This document shows, piece by piece, positions 1 through 7,674 of a stretch of DNA of 58,362 nt. Source of the stretch: Acidobacteria bacterium UBA2161 (GTDB lineage Bacteria > Acidobacteriota > Vicinamibacteria > Vicinamibacterales > UBA823); assembly GCA_002328835.1 (NCBI GenBank), contig DCWN01000042.1, positions 70,430 through 128,791 on the forward strand, given 5' to 3'. The position numbers and the translations under genes were made by a program. Position 1 is the stretch's first letter. The number at the start of each line of letters is the position of its first letter. The notes below the pieces were generated by a model, which was not told where the DNA came from, did not search any database, and saw only the letters and a program-made list of their open reading frames with translations.

Positions 1-77
1 TCTACGGGGTCAAACGAATGTGGACCACATGAGGCTGTGAGATAAGAGAGACTTTGCCGCACGAGGAGGAGGTCCTC

Positions 78-134
78 ATGACGAAGGCGAAGTCTGCGGA
101 GAAGGTCGTTCAAGACATCCGGAGGAAGACCCGT
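78..134 (+). mobile_element. Remnant of an IS3-family transposase OrfA (N-terminus only)
   Basis: From an ATG at 78, preceded by a GAGGAGG Shine-Dalgarno sequence, about 19 codons read MTKAKSAEKVVQDIRRKTR. This strongly resembles the N-terminus of IS3-type OrfA proteins, which begin with a 'KSAEKVI.DIRR.TRR.YSAEEKIRIVLEG' pattern. The expected helix-turn-helix sequence never follows. Around base 132-137 the reading frame runs into unrelated DNA that encodes a PPC domain in another frame. No OrfB, second terminal repeat or target duplication is visible, so this is a broken end, not a working element. Identity rests on recalled family sequence, not a search. Confidence 0.6.
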
Positions 135-328
135 TGGCCGATCCCTACCTCATCCTGCTCGGTCCGTCGGGAAACGTCATCGCGACGAACGACGACGGCG
201 GAGACGGAGAGGACGCCTGGATTCGCGACCTGCGCCTACCGACTTCGGGGACTTACACGATCGAGGCGACCGCGTATCGCAAACGGCAGCTCGGCAAGTA
301 CCACCTCCGTGTGGACGTGAGGCGGTAA
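131..328 (+). pseudogene. C-terminal fragment of a PPC (pre-peptidase C-terminal) domain
   Basis: The frame ending at the TAA at 326-328 encodes about 65 residues, including DPYLILLGPSGNV, a DDGGDGED acidic loop, GTYTIEA and a final GKYHLRV strand. This is the usual layout of the second half of a bacterial PPC beta-sandwich domain, found at the C-terminus of secreted proteases and other exported proteins. There is no credible start codon with a ribosome binding site; only an internal TTG at 134 exists. Upstream in this frame the sequence is translated transposase DNA in the wrong frame. It is therefore the tail of a gene whose body was lost at the junction near 132. Confidence 0.6.
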
Positions 329-331
329 TCC

Positions 332-1278
332 CTAGAGGCCGCCCCTGACATCCGACGGGTACTCGTTGACAATAACCTCCCAGAAGATCTCGCCCGGCAT
401 GTCCGGAATCGGCAGCGAGTACTGGAACCGGGCATCCTGACCCGGGTGGAATTCACGATCGAAGCCGCCGTCAGGATACGCCGTGTCAGACGCCAGCAAC
501 TGCGCTTGCTCGGGCCCTTCGAAGACGAGCAACTCGATGGCCGGGCTGAACGCTGGCCCCACACCGGTGTTCTCCACGGTCCCCTGCACGCGGAGTTCGC
601 CGTTCGTGTAATCCCAAAACACCACGCGAATTGGAGAAACGGCTGACTCTGGCTTTCGACCAACGCCGGGTCCGCCGAGAAGGTCGTGATGCCGGCGCCC
701 ACGGCGAGGCTGAGCATTAACAGGCCGGTGCTGAGGCCGAGACCACCGAGCCACCGAGTCTGCTTCGAACCCGGAAGCCCAAGGCCGCAGCCGGCCCAGA
801 CCGCCAGGAATCCGACCGGTGCGAAGCCTGAGATGAACGTCGCCCCGAAACCGCCGATCAACAGGATCCGCGACGCGAGCGCCATCGCCGGCGTCGGCTC
901 ATCATCGTCGGACAGGAAGTCGCCCGTCGGTCGAACAGCGCGATCCGGCCGAGGCCGGCCGACTGCCTGAGGATCCAGAAGGAAGCGACACCGCGGACAG
1001 ACAGGCGACCGCCCAATCAGTTTGGCGCCGCAGGAGGGGCACCGCGTCGGCACGTCGCCGGTGGGGACACCAGCATCACTCGCCGGTCGGGTGGCTGCTC
1101 TGCGCTCACGGGGCGGCGGCGCGGACCGCGCGGGCGGGGTCCGGACCGCTGGACCCGAGCGTGGCGGGGGCGCAGATCGAGTTCCCGGCGGGGGCGTACG
1201 CCGCCGCTGTCGGGCGCAACGGACACAGCCGACATCCGGGTTCTGGATTTGACTTCCGCAGATCGGACAGCGTTTCAT
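332..1278 (-). pseudogene. Zinc-ribbon membrane protein, frameshifted (or one sequencing error)
   Basis: The gene starts at the ATG at 1278. The first frame encodes a CPICGSQIQNPDVGCVRC zinc ribbon, a Pro/Arg-rich linker, a second CPSCGAKLIGRSPVCPRC zinc ribbon, then two hydrophobic segments of about 20-25 residues. After the segment ending VESQSQPF the homology-like sequence continues in the -1 frame as SPIRVVFWDYTNGELRVQG. That frame encodes a C-terminal beta-rich FxxAM-like domain ending at the TAG at 332-334. A single base added to the TTT run (AAA at 637-639 on the plus strand) would restore one protein of about 315 residues reading QPFSPIRVVFW. Function is unknown; the architecture suggests a cytoplasmic metal-binding head and an extracytoplasmic domain. 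It could be a real pseudogene or an assembly indel. Confidence 0.65.
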
Positions 1279-1374
1279 CGGTACGATCGAACGCTTGGGA
1301 GGATCAACTAAGAGTAACCCGGCCCCGCCACCGGTACAACCGGTCGTGCCGGAGATGCACCCGGGCGCCCCGCC

Positions 1375-2580
1375 TCAGGCAAGCTGCGCAGCGACCTCCA
1401 GCAGCTGGTCGATCTCAGCGGCGGTGTTGAACAGGGCGGCGCCAAAGCGGATCTCGCGGCCACCTTCACGGAATGACAGCTTGATCGACGCCTGCTCGAA
1501 ACGGCTCGCGGCCGTCGCCTGGTCGGTCGGGTTCTCGAAGGCCACAATTGCCGTCTGGTTGCCGGCCGGTGTCACGGGATGGAGCCCCAGTTCGACCAGC
1601 CCACGCCGTGCTCGTTGGGCCAACGTGACGCCGTGAGCGTGGATCCGCTCGACGCCGACCCGCTCGAGATAGGCCAGCCCCGCCCCCAATTCGTAGAAGG
1701 CGCCAAACGCCGGCGTGGCGTACTCGAACTTCCTCGCGCCGCTGTGGAACTCGAACTGGTATCCAGGGAGTTCACGGGAGGTCTGCAAGAATCCACGCCG
1801 ATCGGGTGGAATGCGATCGAGAATGGAGTCGCGAACGAAGAACGGCGCAATACCGAAGCCGCCGAGCAGCCACTTGTAGGTGCCGGCGCAGAAACAGTCG
1901 ATCGGGGTGCGGCGGACGTCTATGGGGACCATGCCGGCCGCCTGGATCGCGTCGGCATACAGATAGGCGTCGTGCGCATGCGCGAGGTCGGCGAGACCGT
2001 GGATGTCGTGGAGGAAACCATTCTGGTGGGACACCCATGCCACCGAGATGAGGCGCGTCCGCGAGTCAACCAGCCGGGCGAACGCCTCCACCGGCACCGC
2101 GCCATCCTCGGCCTCGGCGACGCGCAGTTCGATGCCGCGAGTCTGTTCCAGATGGCGGTACAGGATGTATGACGTCGAGAAGTGCAGGGAATCCAGAACG
2201 ACGTTGTCGCCCGGTTGGAGGTCGAGTGCCTGCGCCATCGTGTTCTCGCCGTCACTGGTCGCGGACAGAAAACCGATCTCCTCCGGGCTCGCACCCATGA
2301 GATTGGCGAACTGGCGCCGCACGGTTTCTTTCTGCTCGAGCATGGCGCCGAGCGGCACCGGGGCACGGGCCTTGGCCTCGACGAACCGCCGGACGGCTTC
2401 GGTCGCCGTGCGTGGGCTCGGCGTGATGTAGGGGGCGTCCAGGTAGATGCCGTGGTCGACGACGGGGAAGTCGGCTCGGACGCCGAGCGGGTCGGTCCCG
2501 TCCTGCGCCGACGCCGAACGCCCGAACGCGGTGACGGCGGCCGCGGCGGATGTGGCGTGGAAGAATTCGCGGCGATTCAT
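1375..2580 (-). CDS. Exported PLP-dependent class V aminotransferase (isopenicillin-N-epimerase-like)
   Basis: This 401-residue protein begins MNRREFFHATSAAAAVTAFG, a twin-arginine-type signal with an AxA-like cleavage region (SASAQ) near residue 26. The rest is a fold-type I PLP enzyme of the class V aminotransferase/cysteine desulfurase family. D209 in YADAIQAAG should bind the pyridine nitrogen, and K236 in GTYKWLLGGFG should form the Schiff base. The closest remembered relatives are the isopenicillin-N-epimerase-like proteins of unknown substrate. It lies 74 bases downstream of the uricase-like gene on the same strand. Tat export suggests folding with cofactor in the cytoplasm before translocation. 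The substrate cannot be read from the sequence. Confidence 0.85.
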   Translation of the reverse strand: MNRREFFHATSAAAAVTAFGRSASAQDGTDPLGVRADFPVVDHGIYLDAPYITPSPRTATEAVRRFVEAKARAPVPLGAMLEQKETVRRQFANLMGASPEEIGFLSATSDGENTMAQALDLQPGDNVVLDSLHFSTSYILYRHLEQTRGIELRVAEAEDGAVPVEAFARLVDSRTRLISVAWVSHQNGFLHDIHGLADLAHAHDAYLYADAIQAAGMVPIDVRRTPIDCFCAGTYKWLLGGFGIAPFFVRDSILDRIPPDRRGFLQTSRELPGYQFEFHSGARKFEYATPAFGAFYELGAGLAYLERVGVERIHAHGVTLAQRARRGLVELGLHPVTPAGNQTAIVAFENPTDQATAASRFEQASIKLSFREGGREIRFGAALFNTAAEIDQLLEVAAQLA

Positions 2581-2654
2581 CGTGGCCTCGCTCCTCGGAG
2601 GTCAGAGTGTGACGATCGAACGGCGACGCTGGAATTGTACGGCATCCGGGGAGA

Positions 2655-3449
2655 CTACGCGTCAGAGCGTGACCGCTCGGCTTCGACGATTTCGAGCGGG
2701 CCCTCCAATGGGGCGAAAATGCCCTGATCGTTCGTAAGGCCCATGGCCGACAGGTCGACCGGGGCATGGCGGCGAAGCGTGAGGCGGAGTTGAATCGAGG
2801 CGACGTCGTCGACGCTTTCGAGGACGGCATCCGCCATCGCCTGCAACAGGGCGGGCGGCGACTCGGTCGGATGCTCCACGAACGTTTCCAGCAAGAGCTG
2901 CCGCACCCCCTGGAGCGCCAGCCCGAAGGACACGTCAGGCCGAACGTAGCGCCAGCGTGCAGCCACATCGGTGGCGAACGGCGAGGACGGCGACTCGCGC
3001 CCCCCGGCCCGCAGTAAGCGGAGGTCCTCCAGTCCGGCCTCCACGCTCGTGCCGTCGCGGGCGCCCAACACGCGAGCCACCCGCGTCTCTCCGCTGACCC
3101 GAGCGAACGCATGATGCTGCTCCTGGCCGCCGACGTCGAGCCGCCGCCAAGAACATTCACGAAGTTCGAGAGCGAGCCGGGCGAGCCCTGGATGGGCCAT
3201 CAGCAGGTAGTCGTTCAACGACAACCCAAGCTCTTCGACCTGGTCGAGCGGATGGTCCTTGGCGATCGCATGCACCGTACGGACGAGGGTCTCGTGCGGC
3301 AGGTCGGCCGAGTTGGACTCCGCACCCCACGCGCACCGCGCTGTCACGCCGACCTCCCGGAGGTCGTGCCGGCCGGGCCGTTCGATCAGCTTGACGACCT
3401 GGATCGGAGAGGTGCCGAAACGATGGGTTTCGCGTGATCCGGTGGACAT
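2655..3449 (-). CDS. Uricase-fold protein with degenerate active site
   Basis: This 264-residue protein matches urate oxidase along its length: an N-terminal RFGTSPIQVVKL strand, LPHETLVRTVHAIAKDHP, HHAFARVSGETRVARV, ATDVAARWRYVRPDVSF, LLETFVEHPTES and the final LTNDQGIFAPLEGPL. Hand alignment to Aspergillus/bacterial uricase suggests the catalytic Lys10 position is Thr13 and the Thr57 position is His52. The loop carrying Phe159 and Arg176 is about 20 residues shorter and lacks both residues. The Gln228 position is Pro and the Asn254 position is Arg; only the His256-like His remains. It is therefore unlikely to oxidise urate by the known mechanism. Normal uricases are about 290-300 residues. 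No other purine catabolism gene is adjacent. Confidence 0.7.
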   Translation of the reverse strand: MSTGSRETHRFGTSPIQVVKLIERPGRHDLREVGVTARCAWGAESNSADLPHETLVRTVHAIAKDHPLDQVEELGLSLNDYLLMAHPGLARLALELRECSWRRLDVGGQEQHHAFARVSGETRVARVLGARDGTSVEAGLEDLRLLRAGGRESPSSPFATDVAARWRYVRPDVSFGLALQGVRQLLLETFVEHPTESPPALLQAMADAVLESVDDVASIQLRLTLRRHAPVDLSAMGLTNDQGIFAPLEGPLEIVEAERSRSDA

Positions 3450-3492
3450 GACGACGAGCGGTCCCCGCCATTCTACCTAGCTCCGGGGTTCG

Positions 3493-3520
3493 TTGTCGGC
3501 CGCGGCGGCTCGACTATAAT
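3493..3520 (+). promoter_or_regulatory. Sigma-70-type promoter for the acylphosphatase-apt pair
   Basis: TTGTCG (3493-3498), a 16-base spacer, and a perfect TATAAT (3515-3520). The acylphosphatase ATG follows 30 bases later. The site sits in the divergent gap between the uricase-like gene and this pair. Confidence 0.6.
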
Positions 3521-3550
3521 CAAGCGTTGGGCCGGCTTCCAGGAACCTTC

Positions 3551-3841
3551 ATGCTGGTAGCGCGACGCTACATCGTTCGCGGTCGGGTGCAGGGCGTGGG
3601 CTTTCGGTTCTTCACCGAGGACACCGCCCGACAGGCCGGCGTCCACGGCCATGTGTCCAATCGAGATGACGGCAGCGTCGAAGTCGTTGCCGAGGGTGAC
3701 ATCGATGCGGTGGCGCGCCTCGAGGCCGGGTTGCGGCAGGGCCCGCCCGGCGCCCGAGTTGACACGGTGGAGGTCGAGGAGCGGGTCCCAGCCGGCGTGG
3801 CCACGGGATTCAGCATCGAAACAGGAGACGCATGGATCTGA
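3551..3841 (+). CDS. acyP: Acylphosphatase
   Basis: A 96-residue protein that hydrolyses acyl phosphates such as carbamoyl- or acetyl-phosphate. It has the family hallmark GRVQGVGFR with the phosphate-binding Arg19, and SNRDDGSVEV with the catalytic Asn37. The length is normal for the family. The ATG at 3551 was chosen because the conserved beta-strand RRYIVRGRV begins five residues later; an in-frame TTG at 3527 would add eight unconserved residues. The stop overlaps the apt start by 10 bases, so the two are translated from one message. Confidence 0.93.
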   Translation: MLVARRYIVRGRVQGVGFRFFTEDTARQAGVHGHVSNRDDGSVEVVAEGDIDAVARLEAGLRQGPPGARVDTVEVEERVPAGVATGFSIETGDAWI

Positions 3842-4344
3842 AGACGAAGATACGCCACGTCCCGGACTTTCCGAAGCCGGGCATTCTCTTCTACGATGTC
3901 ACGACGCTCTTTCGGGACCCGGGCGGCTTCCAGCAGGCGCTCGACGATCTGACCGCGCCCTACGACGCGGACGCGGTCGACGTGGTCGTCGGTATCGAGA
4001 GTCGTGGATTCATCCTTGGGGCGGCCGTCGCGGATCGACTGAACGCCGGCTTCGTTGTGGTGCGGAAGCCCGGAAAGCTGCCGGCGGACACGATTCAAGT
4101 CAGCTACGACCTGGAGTACGGCAGCGACGTGCTCGAGATGCACGCCGACGCCATCGAGTCGGGGCAGCGGGTCCTGATCGTCGACGATCTGCTCGCGACG
4201 GGTGGGACAGCGCGGGCGACGATCGATCTGGTGAAGCAGACCGGCGGGGAGGTTCTCGGCATGGCGTTCCTGATCGAGCTGGCCGAACTGAACGGGCGGA
4301 AGAAGCTGGGAGGCGAGCAGGTGCGGGTGGTACTGCGGTACTAG
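3832..4344 (+). CDS. apt: Adenine phosphoribosyltransferase
   Basis: A 170-residue cytosolic purine salvage enzyme that converts adenine and PRPP to AMP. The PRPP-binding loop VLIVDDLLATGGTA lies at residues 114-127, and the N-terminal IRHVPDFPKPGILFYD and VVGIESRGFILG segments are typical of bacterial Apt. Full length. The start overlaps the acylphosphatase stop. It is convergent with a small minus-strand gene that ends 13 bases downstream. Confidence 0.96.
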   Translation: MDLKTKIRHVPDFPKPGILFYDVTTLFRDPGGFQQALDDLTAPYDADAVDVVVGIESRGFILGAAVADRLNAGFVVVRKPGKLPADTIQVSYDLEYGSDVLEMHADAIESGQRVLIVDDLLATGGTARATIDLVKQTGGEVLGMAFLIELAELNGRKKLGGEQVRVVLRY

Positions 4345-4356
4345 GGCTCTGGCTCG

Positions 4357-4572
4357 CTAGAAGTCGCGGGCGCGCGGATCGGTCCAGCCGTCCCGCTGCA
4401 TGTCGGTCTCGAGGCGTATCCAGCGATCCGTCAGATCTTGCTGGTCGGCGTAGCGTTCCACCGTCTCCGAACCGCCGGAGCGGGAAATGACGAGCTCGAA
4501 CCCCTGCCCGTCAGGTCCATAACGCGTCTCGCAGCGGACGTAGGTTTCAGCCGACGTGAAGAACCAGACCAC
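4357..4572 (-). CDS. Small conserved-looking protein of unknown function (WFF type)
   Basis: From a GTG at 4572 the frame gives 71 residues: an N-terminal VVWFF strand, SAETYVRCETRYGPDGQGFEL, ISRSGGSETVERYAD and a helical tail ending DPRARDF. I recall similar short proteins beginning MWFF..., with alternating strands and an 'ERF/ERY' element, from related acidobacterial genomes, but cannot name a family. Upstream of the GTG the same frame runs through the tRNA antisense and is not protein. No strong ribosome binding site is seen, so the exact start is uncertain. No membrane segment or signal peptide. Confidence 0.55.
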   Translation of the reverse strand: MVWFFTSAETYVRCETRYGPDGQGFELVISRSGGSETVERYADQQDLTDRWIRLETDMQRDGWTDPRARDF

Positions 4573-4702
4573 GACGGCAGTATCGGTCCCAGATCCGGGG
4601 AACGTTAAGCGGTCGCCGCGCTCGCCGTCGAGTCTGCGACGGTGACGTGCGGACAGATGGGCAACACGCGTCCAAGACTCGGGGAGAGGCTCTGCTACAC
4701 TA

Positions 4703-4721
4703 CGCGTGGTCGCACCACGCG
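4703..4721 (+). repeat. Hairpin overlapping the tRNA-Arg 5' end
   Basis: CGCGTGGT (4703-4710) and ACCACGCG (4714-4721) are perfect complements separated by CGC. The 3' arm covers the first three bases of the tRNA, so the precursor leader could pair with part of the acceptor stem before RNase P cleavage. A possible -10 (TACACT, 4695-4700) lies just upstream. The rest of the 146-base gap between 4572 and the tRNA shows no other feature. Confidence 0.5.
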
Positions 4722-4795
4722 CGTGTAGCTCAGCTGGATAGAGCAACCGCCTCCTAAGCGGTAGGCCCCCGGTTCGAATCCGGGCACGCGCGCCA
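4719..4795 (+). tRNA. tRNA-Arg (anticodon CCU)
   Basis: A complete cloverleaf can be drawn. The acceptor stem pairs GCGCGTG (4719-4725) with CACGCGC (4785-4791). The D arm is GCTC...GAGC. The anticodon stem ACCGC/GCGGT holds loop CTCCTAA, giving anticodon CCT, which reads AGG. The T arm CCCGG-TTCGAAT-CCGGG is perfect. The discriminator is G, and CCA is encoded at 4793-4795. Confidence 0.97.
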
Positions 4796-4854
4796 CGACT
4801 TCCTTCCGGTATAATTAGAGATCGACTGGATGTCTTCGGAGGGACCCTCATTCG

Positions 4855-5628
4855 ATGAAACGTTCTGAACGCCACCATCTGAAGGAGAACGCGCTGGCGG
4901 TGTGGCTCGCCGATGTGGCCGACGTGTTCGAGACTCGTTCGCGTGAGGTCTTCATCTGGGCAGCACTGGCGGTCGTCGCGCTGGTGCTCGTCGGCGGCTA
5001 TGTCAGCTACCAGCAGTCGGCCGACCTTCGCGGCACGGATCTGCTGGCGGACGCACTCAACACGGCGTCCGCGCCGGTCGTCCCGCCGCCGCCGCCACCG
5101 GATCCGTCCGATCCCACCGCCGCACCACCGGCTGCCGCTTTCCAGCCGGGCAGCTTCACATCGGAAGGTCGGCGAGCGGAGGCCGCGCTGGAAAAGTTCA
5201 TGCTGGCCGCCGAGGCCTTTCCGGAGAGCCCCGCGGGTATCACGGCGCGCTATCACGCCGCCACGTTGTTGGGAACGCTCGGCCGGCGCGATGAGGCGGA
5301 GGCCTACTATGCCGAGGTCGTCGCGTTGGCTGGCGACAACATCTACGGCCGGATGGCCCGTCTCGGATTGGCCGAAACGAGCATGAACGGCGGGAACCCG
5401 GATGCGGCGATCGCGCTGTTTGAAGAGGCGCTCAATCTGACAGGCGCACAGGTCCCGCTGGACGGCGTCCTGATGCGTCTGGGGAGAGCCTACCTGCGTG
5501 CCGGCCGCACGGTCGAGGCCGAGGAGAGCTTCGCGCGGATCGTCGACGAGTTCCCGCAATCGATCTACGGCCCGGTGGCGCAGACGGAACTCGACGAACT
5601 ACAGACACGCGACGCCGACGCGAGCTGA
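4855..5628 (+). CDS. TPR-repeat inner-membrane protein (YfgM-like)
   Basis: A 257-residue protein with a short basic cytoplasmic N-terminus, one membrane helix at about 32-51 (FIWAALAVVALVLVGGYV), a Pro-rich linker near 76-97, and then three or four tetratricopeptide-like repeats up to the end (GRRDEAEAYY, GNPDAAIALFEEAL, GRTVEAEESFARI). This layout matches YfgM-type ancillary proteins of the Sec translocon and related BamD-like periplasmic TPR proteins. A TATAAT at 4810-4815 lies 39 bases before the ATG, though no good -35 can be seen because it would fall inside the tRNA. The partner is unknown. Confidence 0.75.
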   Translation: MKRSERHHLKENALAVWLADVADVFETRSREVFIWAALAVVALVLVGGYVSYQQSADLRGTDLLADALNTASAPVVPPPPPPDPSDPTAAPPAAAFQPGSFTSEGRRAEAALEKFMLAAEAFPESPAGITARYHAATLLGTLGRRDEAEAYYAEVVALAGDNIYGRMARLGLAETSMNGGNPDAAIALFEEALNLTGAQVPLDGVLMRLGRAYLRAGRTVEAEESFARIVDEFPQSIYGPVAQTELDELQTRDADAS

Positions 5629-5650
5629 TCGCGCGGCCGGCGCGCGCGGC

Positions 5651-6538
5651 TCAGTGGGCGTCGGCGAGTCGATAGGTCAGCAGCTTGTAGACGAGCTTCG
5701 CGCAGAGAAAATTGGGGTGGACCTGTCCCGGGATTGGACACAGTTCCACGACGTCACACCCGACGACGTCGCGACTCCGGAACGTCAATCGCAGTAGCTC
5801 CAGCAACTCGCGCCACCCGAGGCCGCCGGGCTCGGGCGTCCCCACGGCCGGCATCACCGCCGGGTCCAGGCCATCGCAATCGATCGTGATGTACACCTTC
5901 GCCTGCAGGGTCTCCACCACGTCGTTCATCCACGTGGGGCGCGCTCGCATCTCTGCGTCGTAGAAGATCATCGTCGGCAACGACTCGACCGTCGCCGCTT
6001 CCTCGGTCGAGAGGCTCCTGATGCCGACCTGCGTGCACGGCGCATAGGCGAGCGCCCGGCGGATCGCACATGCATGGCTATTGCGCTCTCCGAGATACTC
6101 ATCCCGAAGGTCGGCATGGGCGTCGATCTGGAGCACCGAGAGGCCCTCGTGATGCGCCGCCGTGGCAGCCACGAGGGGTGGCGTAATCGAGTGCTCGCCG
6201 CCGAGGGTGACCAGAAACTTGTTGGCGCGCACGATGCCATCGGCGACGCGTTGGATCTCGGCCAGGGCATCAGCGAGCGCGTCGAAGGGCAGCTCCATCT
6301 CCGGAAGGGTGCAAAGCCCCCGTCCGTGCACCTCGACGCCCAGCTCTTCGTCCCAGAGTTCCAGCTGCGCAGACGCTTGAAGAATGGCGGCGGGCCCCTG
6401 CCGTGTTCCCTGCACGTACGACGTGGTTCGCTCGAGCGGCGCGGGAAGGATCACCGCGGCGGCGTCGTCGAACGACGCACCGACCACGTCGCCGAAGGGC
6501 CGTGTGGCACCCTGCGCGTAGCGCGGCGGGGAGGTCAT
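5651..6538 (-). CDS. speB: Agmatinase (ureohydrolase family)
   Basis: A 295-residue binuclear manganese enzyme expected to split agmatine into putrescine and urea. Metal-binding motifs are all present: GGEHS (113-117), DAHADLRD (139-146) and TIDCDGLDPA with D220 and D222. Length and the PEPGGLGWRELL segment are typical of agmatinase rather than arginase, although substrate is inferred from the family. Its ATG overlaps the end of the upstream deoxyhypusine/homospermidine synthase-like gene by four bases, so the two are translationally coupled and probably act in one polyamine pathway. Confidence 0.9.
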   Translation of the reverse strand: MTSPPRYAQGATRPFGDVVGASFDDAAAVILPAPLERTTSYVQGTRQGPAAILQASAQLELWDEELGVEVHGRGLCTLPEMELPFDALADALAEIQRVADGIVRANKFLVTLGGEHSITPPLVAATAAHHEGLSVLQIDAHADLRDEYLGERNSHACAIRRALAYAPCTQVGIRSLSTEEAATVESLPTMIFYDAEMRARPTWMNDVVETLQAKVYITIDCDGLDPAVMPAVGTPEPGGLGWRELLELLRLTFRSRDVVGCDVVELCPIPGQVHPNFLCAKLVYKLLTYRLADAH

Positions 6539-7608
6539 GCTGACGTCTCGAAGCGGCCGTCCGGCAGGGCCTTCCCGTCGAGGACGATCGTCCGGCCGCT
6601 CAGGTCGAACGTCGCGTGTCGCCGGTCCGCGCAGATGTCCGCGCTGGTCGACGCCAGTGCGGTCGTCAAGAAGGGCAAGGCCACCGTCGCATCGACGTTC
6701 ACGGTGACCTGGTCCGCGCCCGCCGCGACCTTGCCCCAGCTCTGAGCTTCGTCCAGCGTGGAGCCCGAGGCCCCGCCGAAGTGGGGCACATCCGTGACGA
6801 TTTGCATCGCGTACTGGTGGCCTCCAATGCCTTCGCTGTAGAACTCGGCCTGCACGCTCGCCTGGTTGATGAAGTTCTTCGGCGTTCCGCCGCCCAGCAC
6901 CACCGACGCGGTGCGCCGTTTCCGGATGACGATGTTGGCGGATTCGATGATGTCGCCGATGACGTCGACGTGCCCCGCGCCGGACGCCTCCTGCCGGGCC
7001 TGTGAGAGGCCCATCCCGATCGACGAATCGGCGATCGCCGGGCAGAAGATCGGCACGTTGGCCCGATGCGCGGCCGTCAGGATACCGTCGCGCCCGGTGT
7101 CCGACCAGAGGTGGCCGCCCAGTCGGTGCAGGAATTCACGGCTCGTGTACGGGCGCGGGTCGAGCGTGGACGCAAACGCCGCGATCCAGTTGTCGTTCTC
7201 GATGAACTCTTCCTCGTCCATGAGCGTGTCGTAGACCCGGTCGATGTGCGCGGCCTGCAGAGCGCGGTCATCGGTCGCCGGCGACCCTTGGAAATGTCTC
7301 CGACCGCGGCACTCGTGGAGGTCGTGGTACAGATTCGCTCCAGTCGACACGACGCAATCGACAAAGCGCTGCGTGATGAGCTGAGCGATCACCAGGCGGA
7401 GGCCGCCGGCACTCAGGGCGCCCGCGACGCCGAGGAAGATGACGCAGTCGTCCGCGAGCATCTTCCGCCAGACGTCATGGGCGGTGGCCAGATTGCGCCC
7501 CTGAAAGGAAATCCCGCGCATCCGATCGAGCACCTGCTCGGCGGACGCGTGCGGCTCGATTGTGAACGGTTCGACTGGCGTGTGGAGCAGGCGATGCTTA
7601 TCCGACAT
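6535..7608 (-). CDS. speY: Deoxyhypusine synthase-family protein, probable homospermidine synthase
   Basis: A 357-residue member of the deoxyhypusine synthase family. NAD-binding and active-site features include DCVVSTGANLYHDLHE, PIFCPAIADSSIGMG and VVLGGGTPKNFINQ; K244 in the last motif matches the lysine that carries the aminobutyl group in the eukaryotic enzyme. Bacteria lack eIF5A, and family members of this type have been described as homospermidine synthases (SpeY) that use spermidine and putrescine. Coupling to agmatinase, which makes putrescine, supports that role. It begins 66 bases after the mutS stop on the same strand. Symbol assigned by family and context. Confidence 0.8.
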   Translation of the reverse strand: MSDKHRLLHTPVEPFTIEPHASAEQVLDRMRGISFQGRNLATAHDVWRKMLADDCVIFLGVAGALSAGGLRLVIAQLITQRFVDCVVSTGANLYHDLHECRGRRHFQGSPATDDRALQAAHIDRVYDTLMDEEEFIENDNWIAAFASTLDPRPYTSREFLHRLGGHLWSDTGRDGILTAAHRANVPIFCPAIADSSIGMGLSQARQEASGAGHVDVIGDIIESANIVIRKRRTASVVLGGGTPKNFINQASVQAEFYSEGIGGHQYAMQIVTDVPHFGGASGSTLDEAQSWGKVAAGADQVTVNVDATVALPFLTTALASTSADICADRRHATFDLSGRTIVLDGKALPDGRFETSA

Positions 7609-7674
7609 GCGACGCCATTCTAGCAGTCCGAACGCGCCGTCTAGGAAAGAGCGCGCACGGTACGTGGCCCGGGC

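Noticed and set aside
4357..5559. 400-codon minus-strand frame across the tRNA and TPR gene
   Set aside because: The middle portion (RIRTGGLPLRRRLLYPAELHAR) is the familiar false translation of tRNA antisense, and the upstream part is antisense to the TPR gene. Only the last ~71 codons look like protein.
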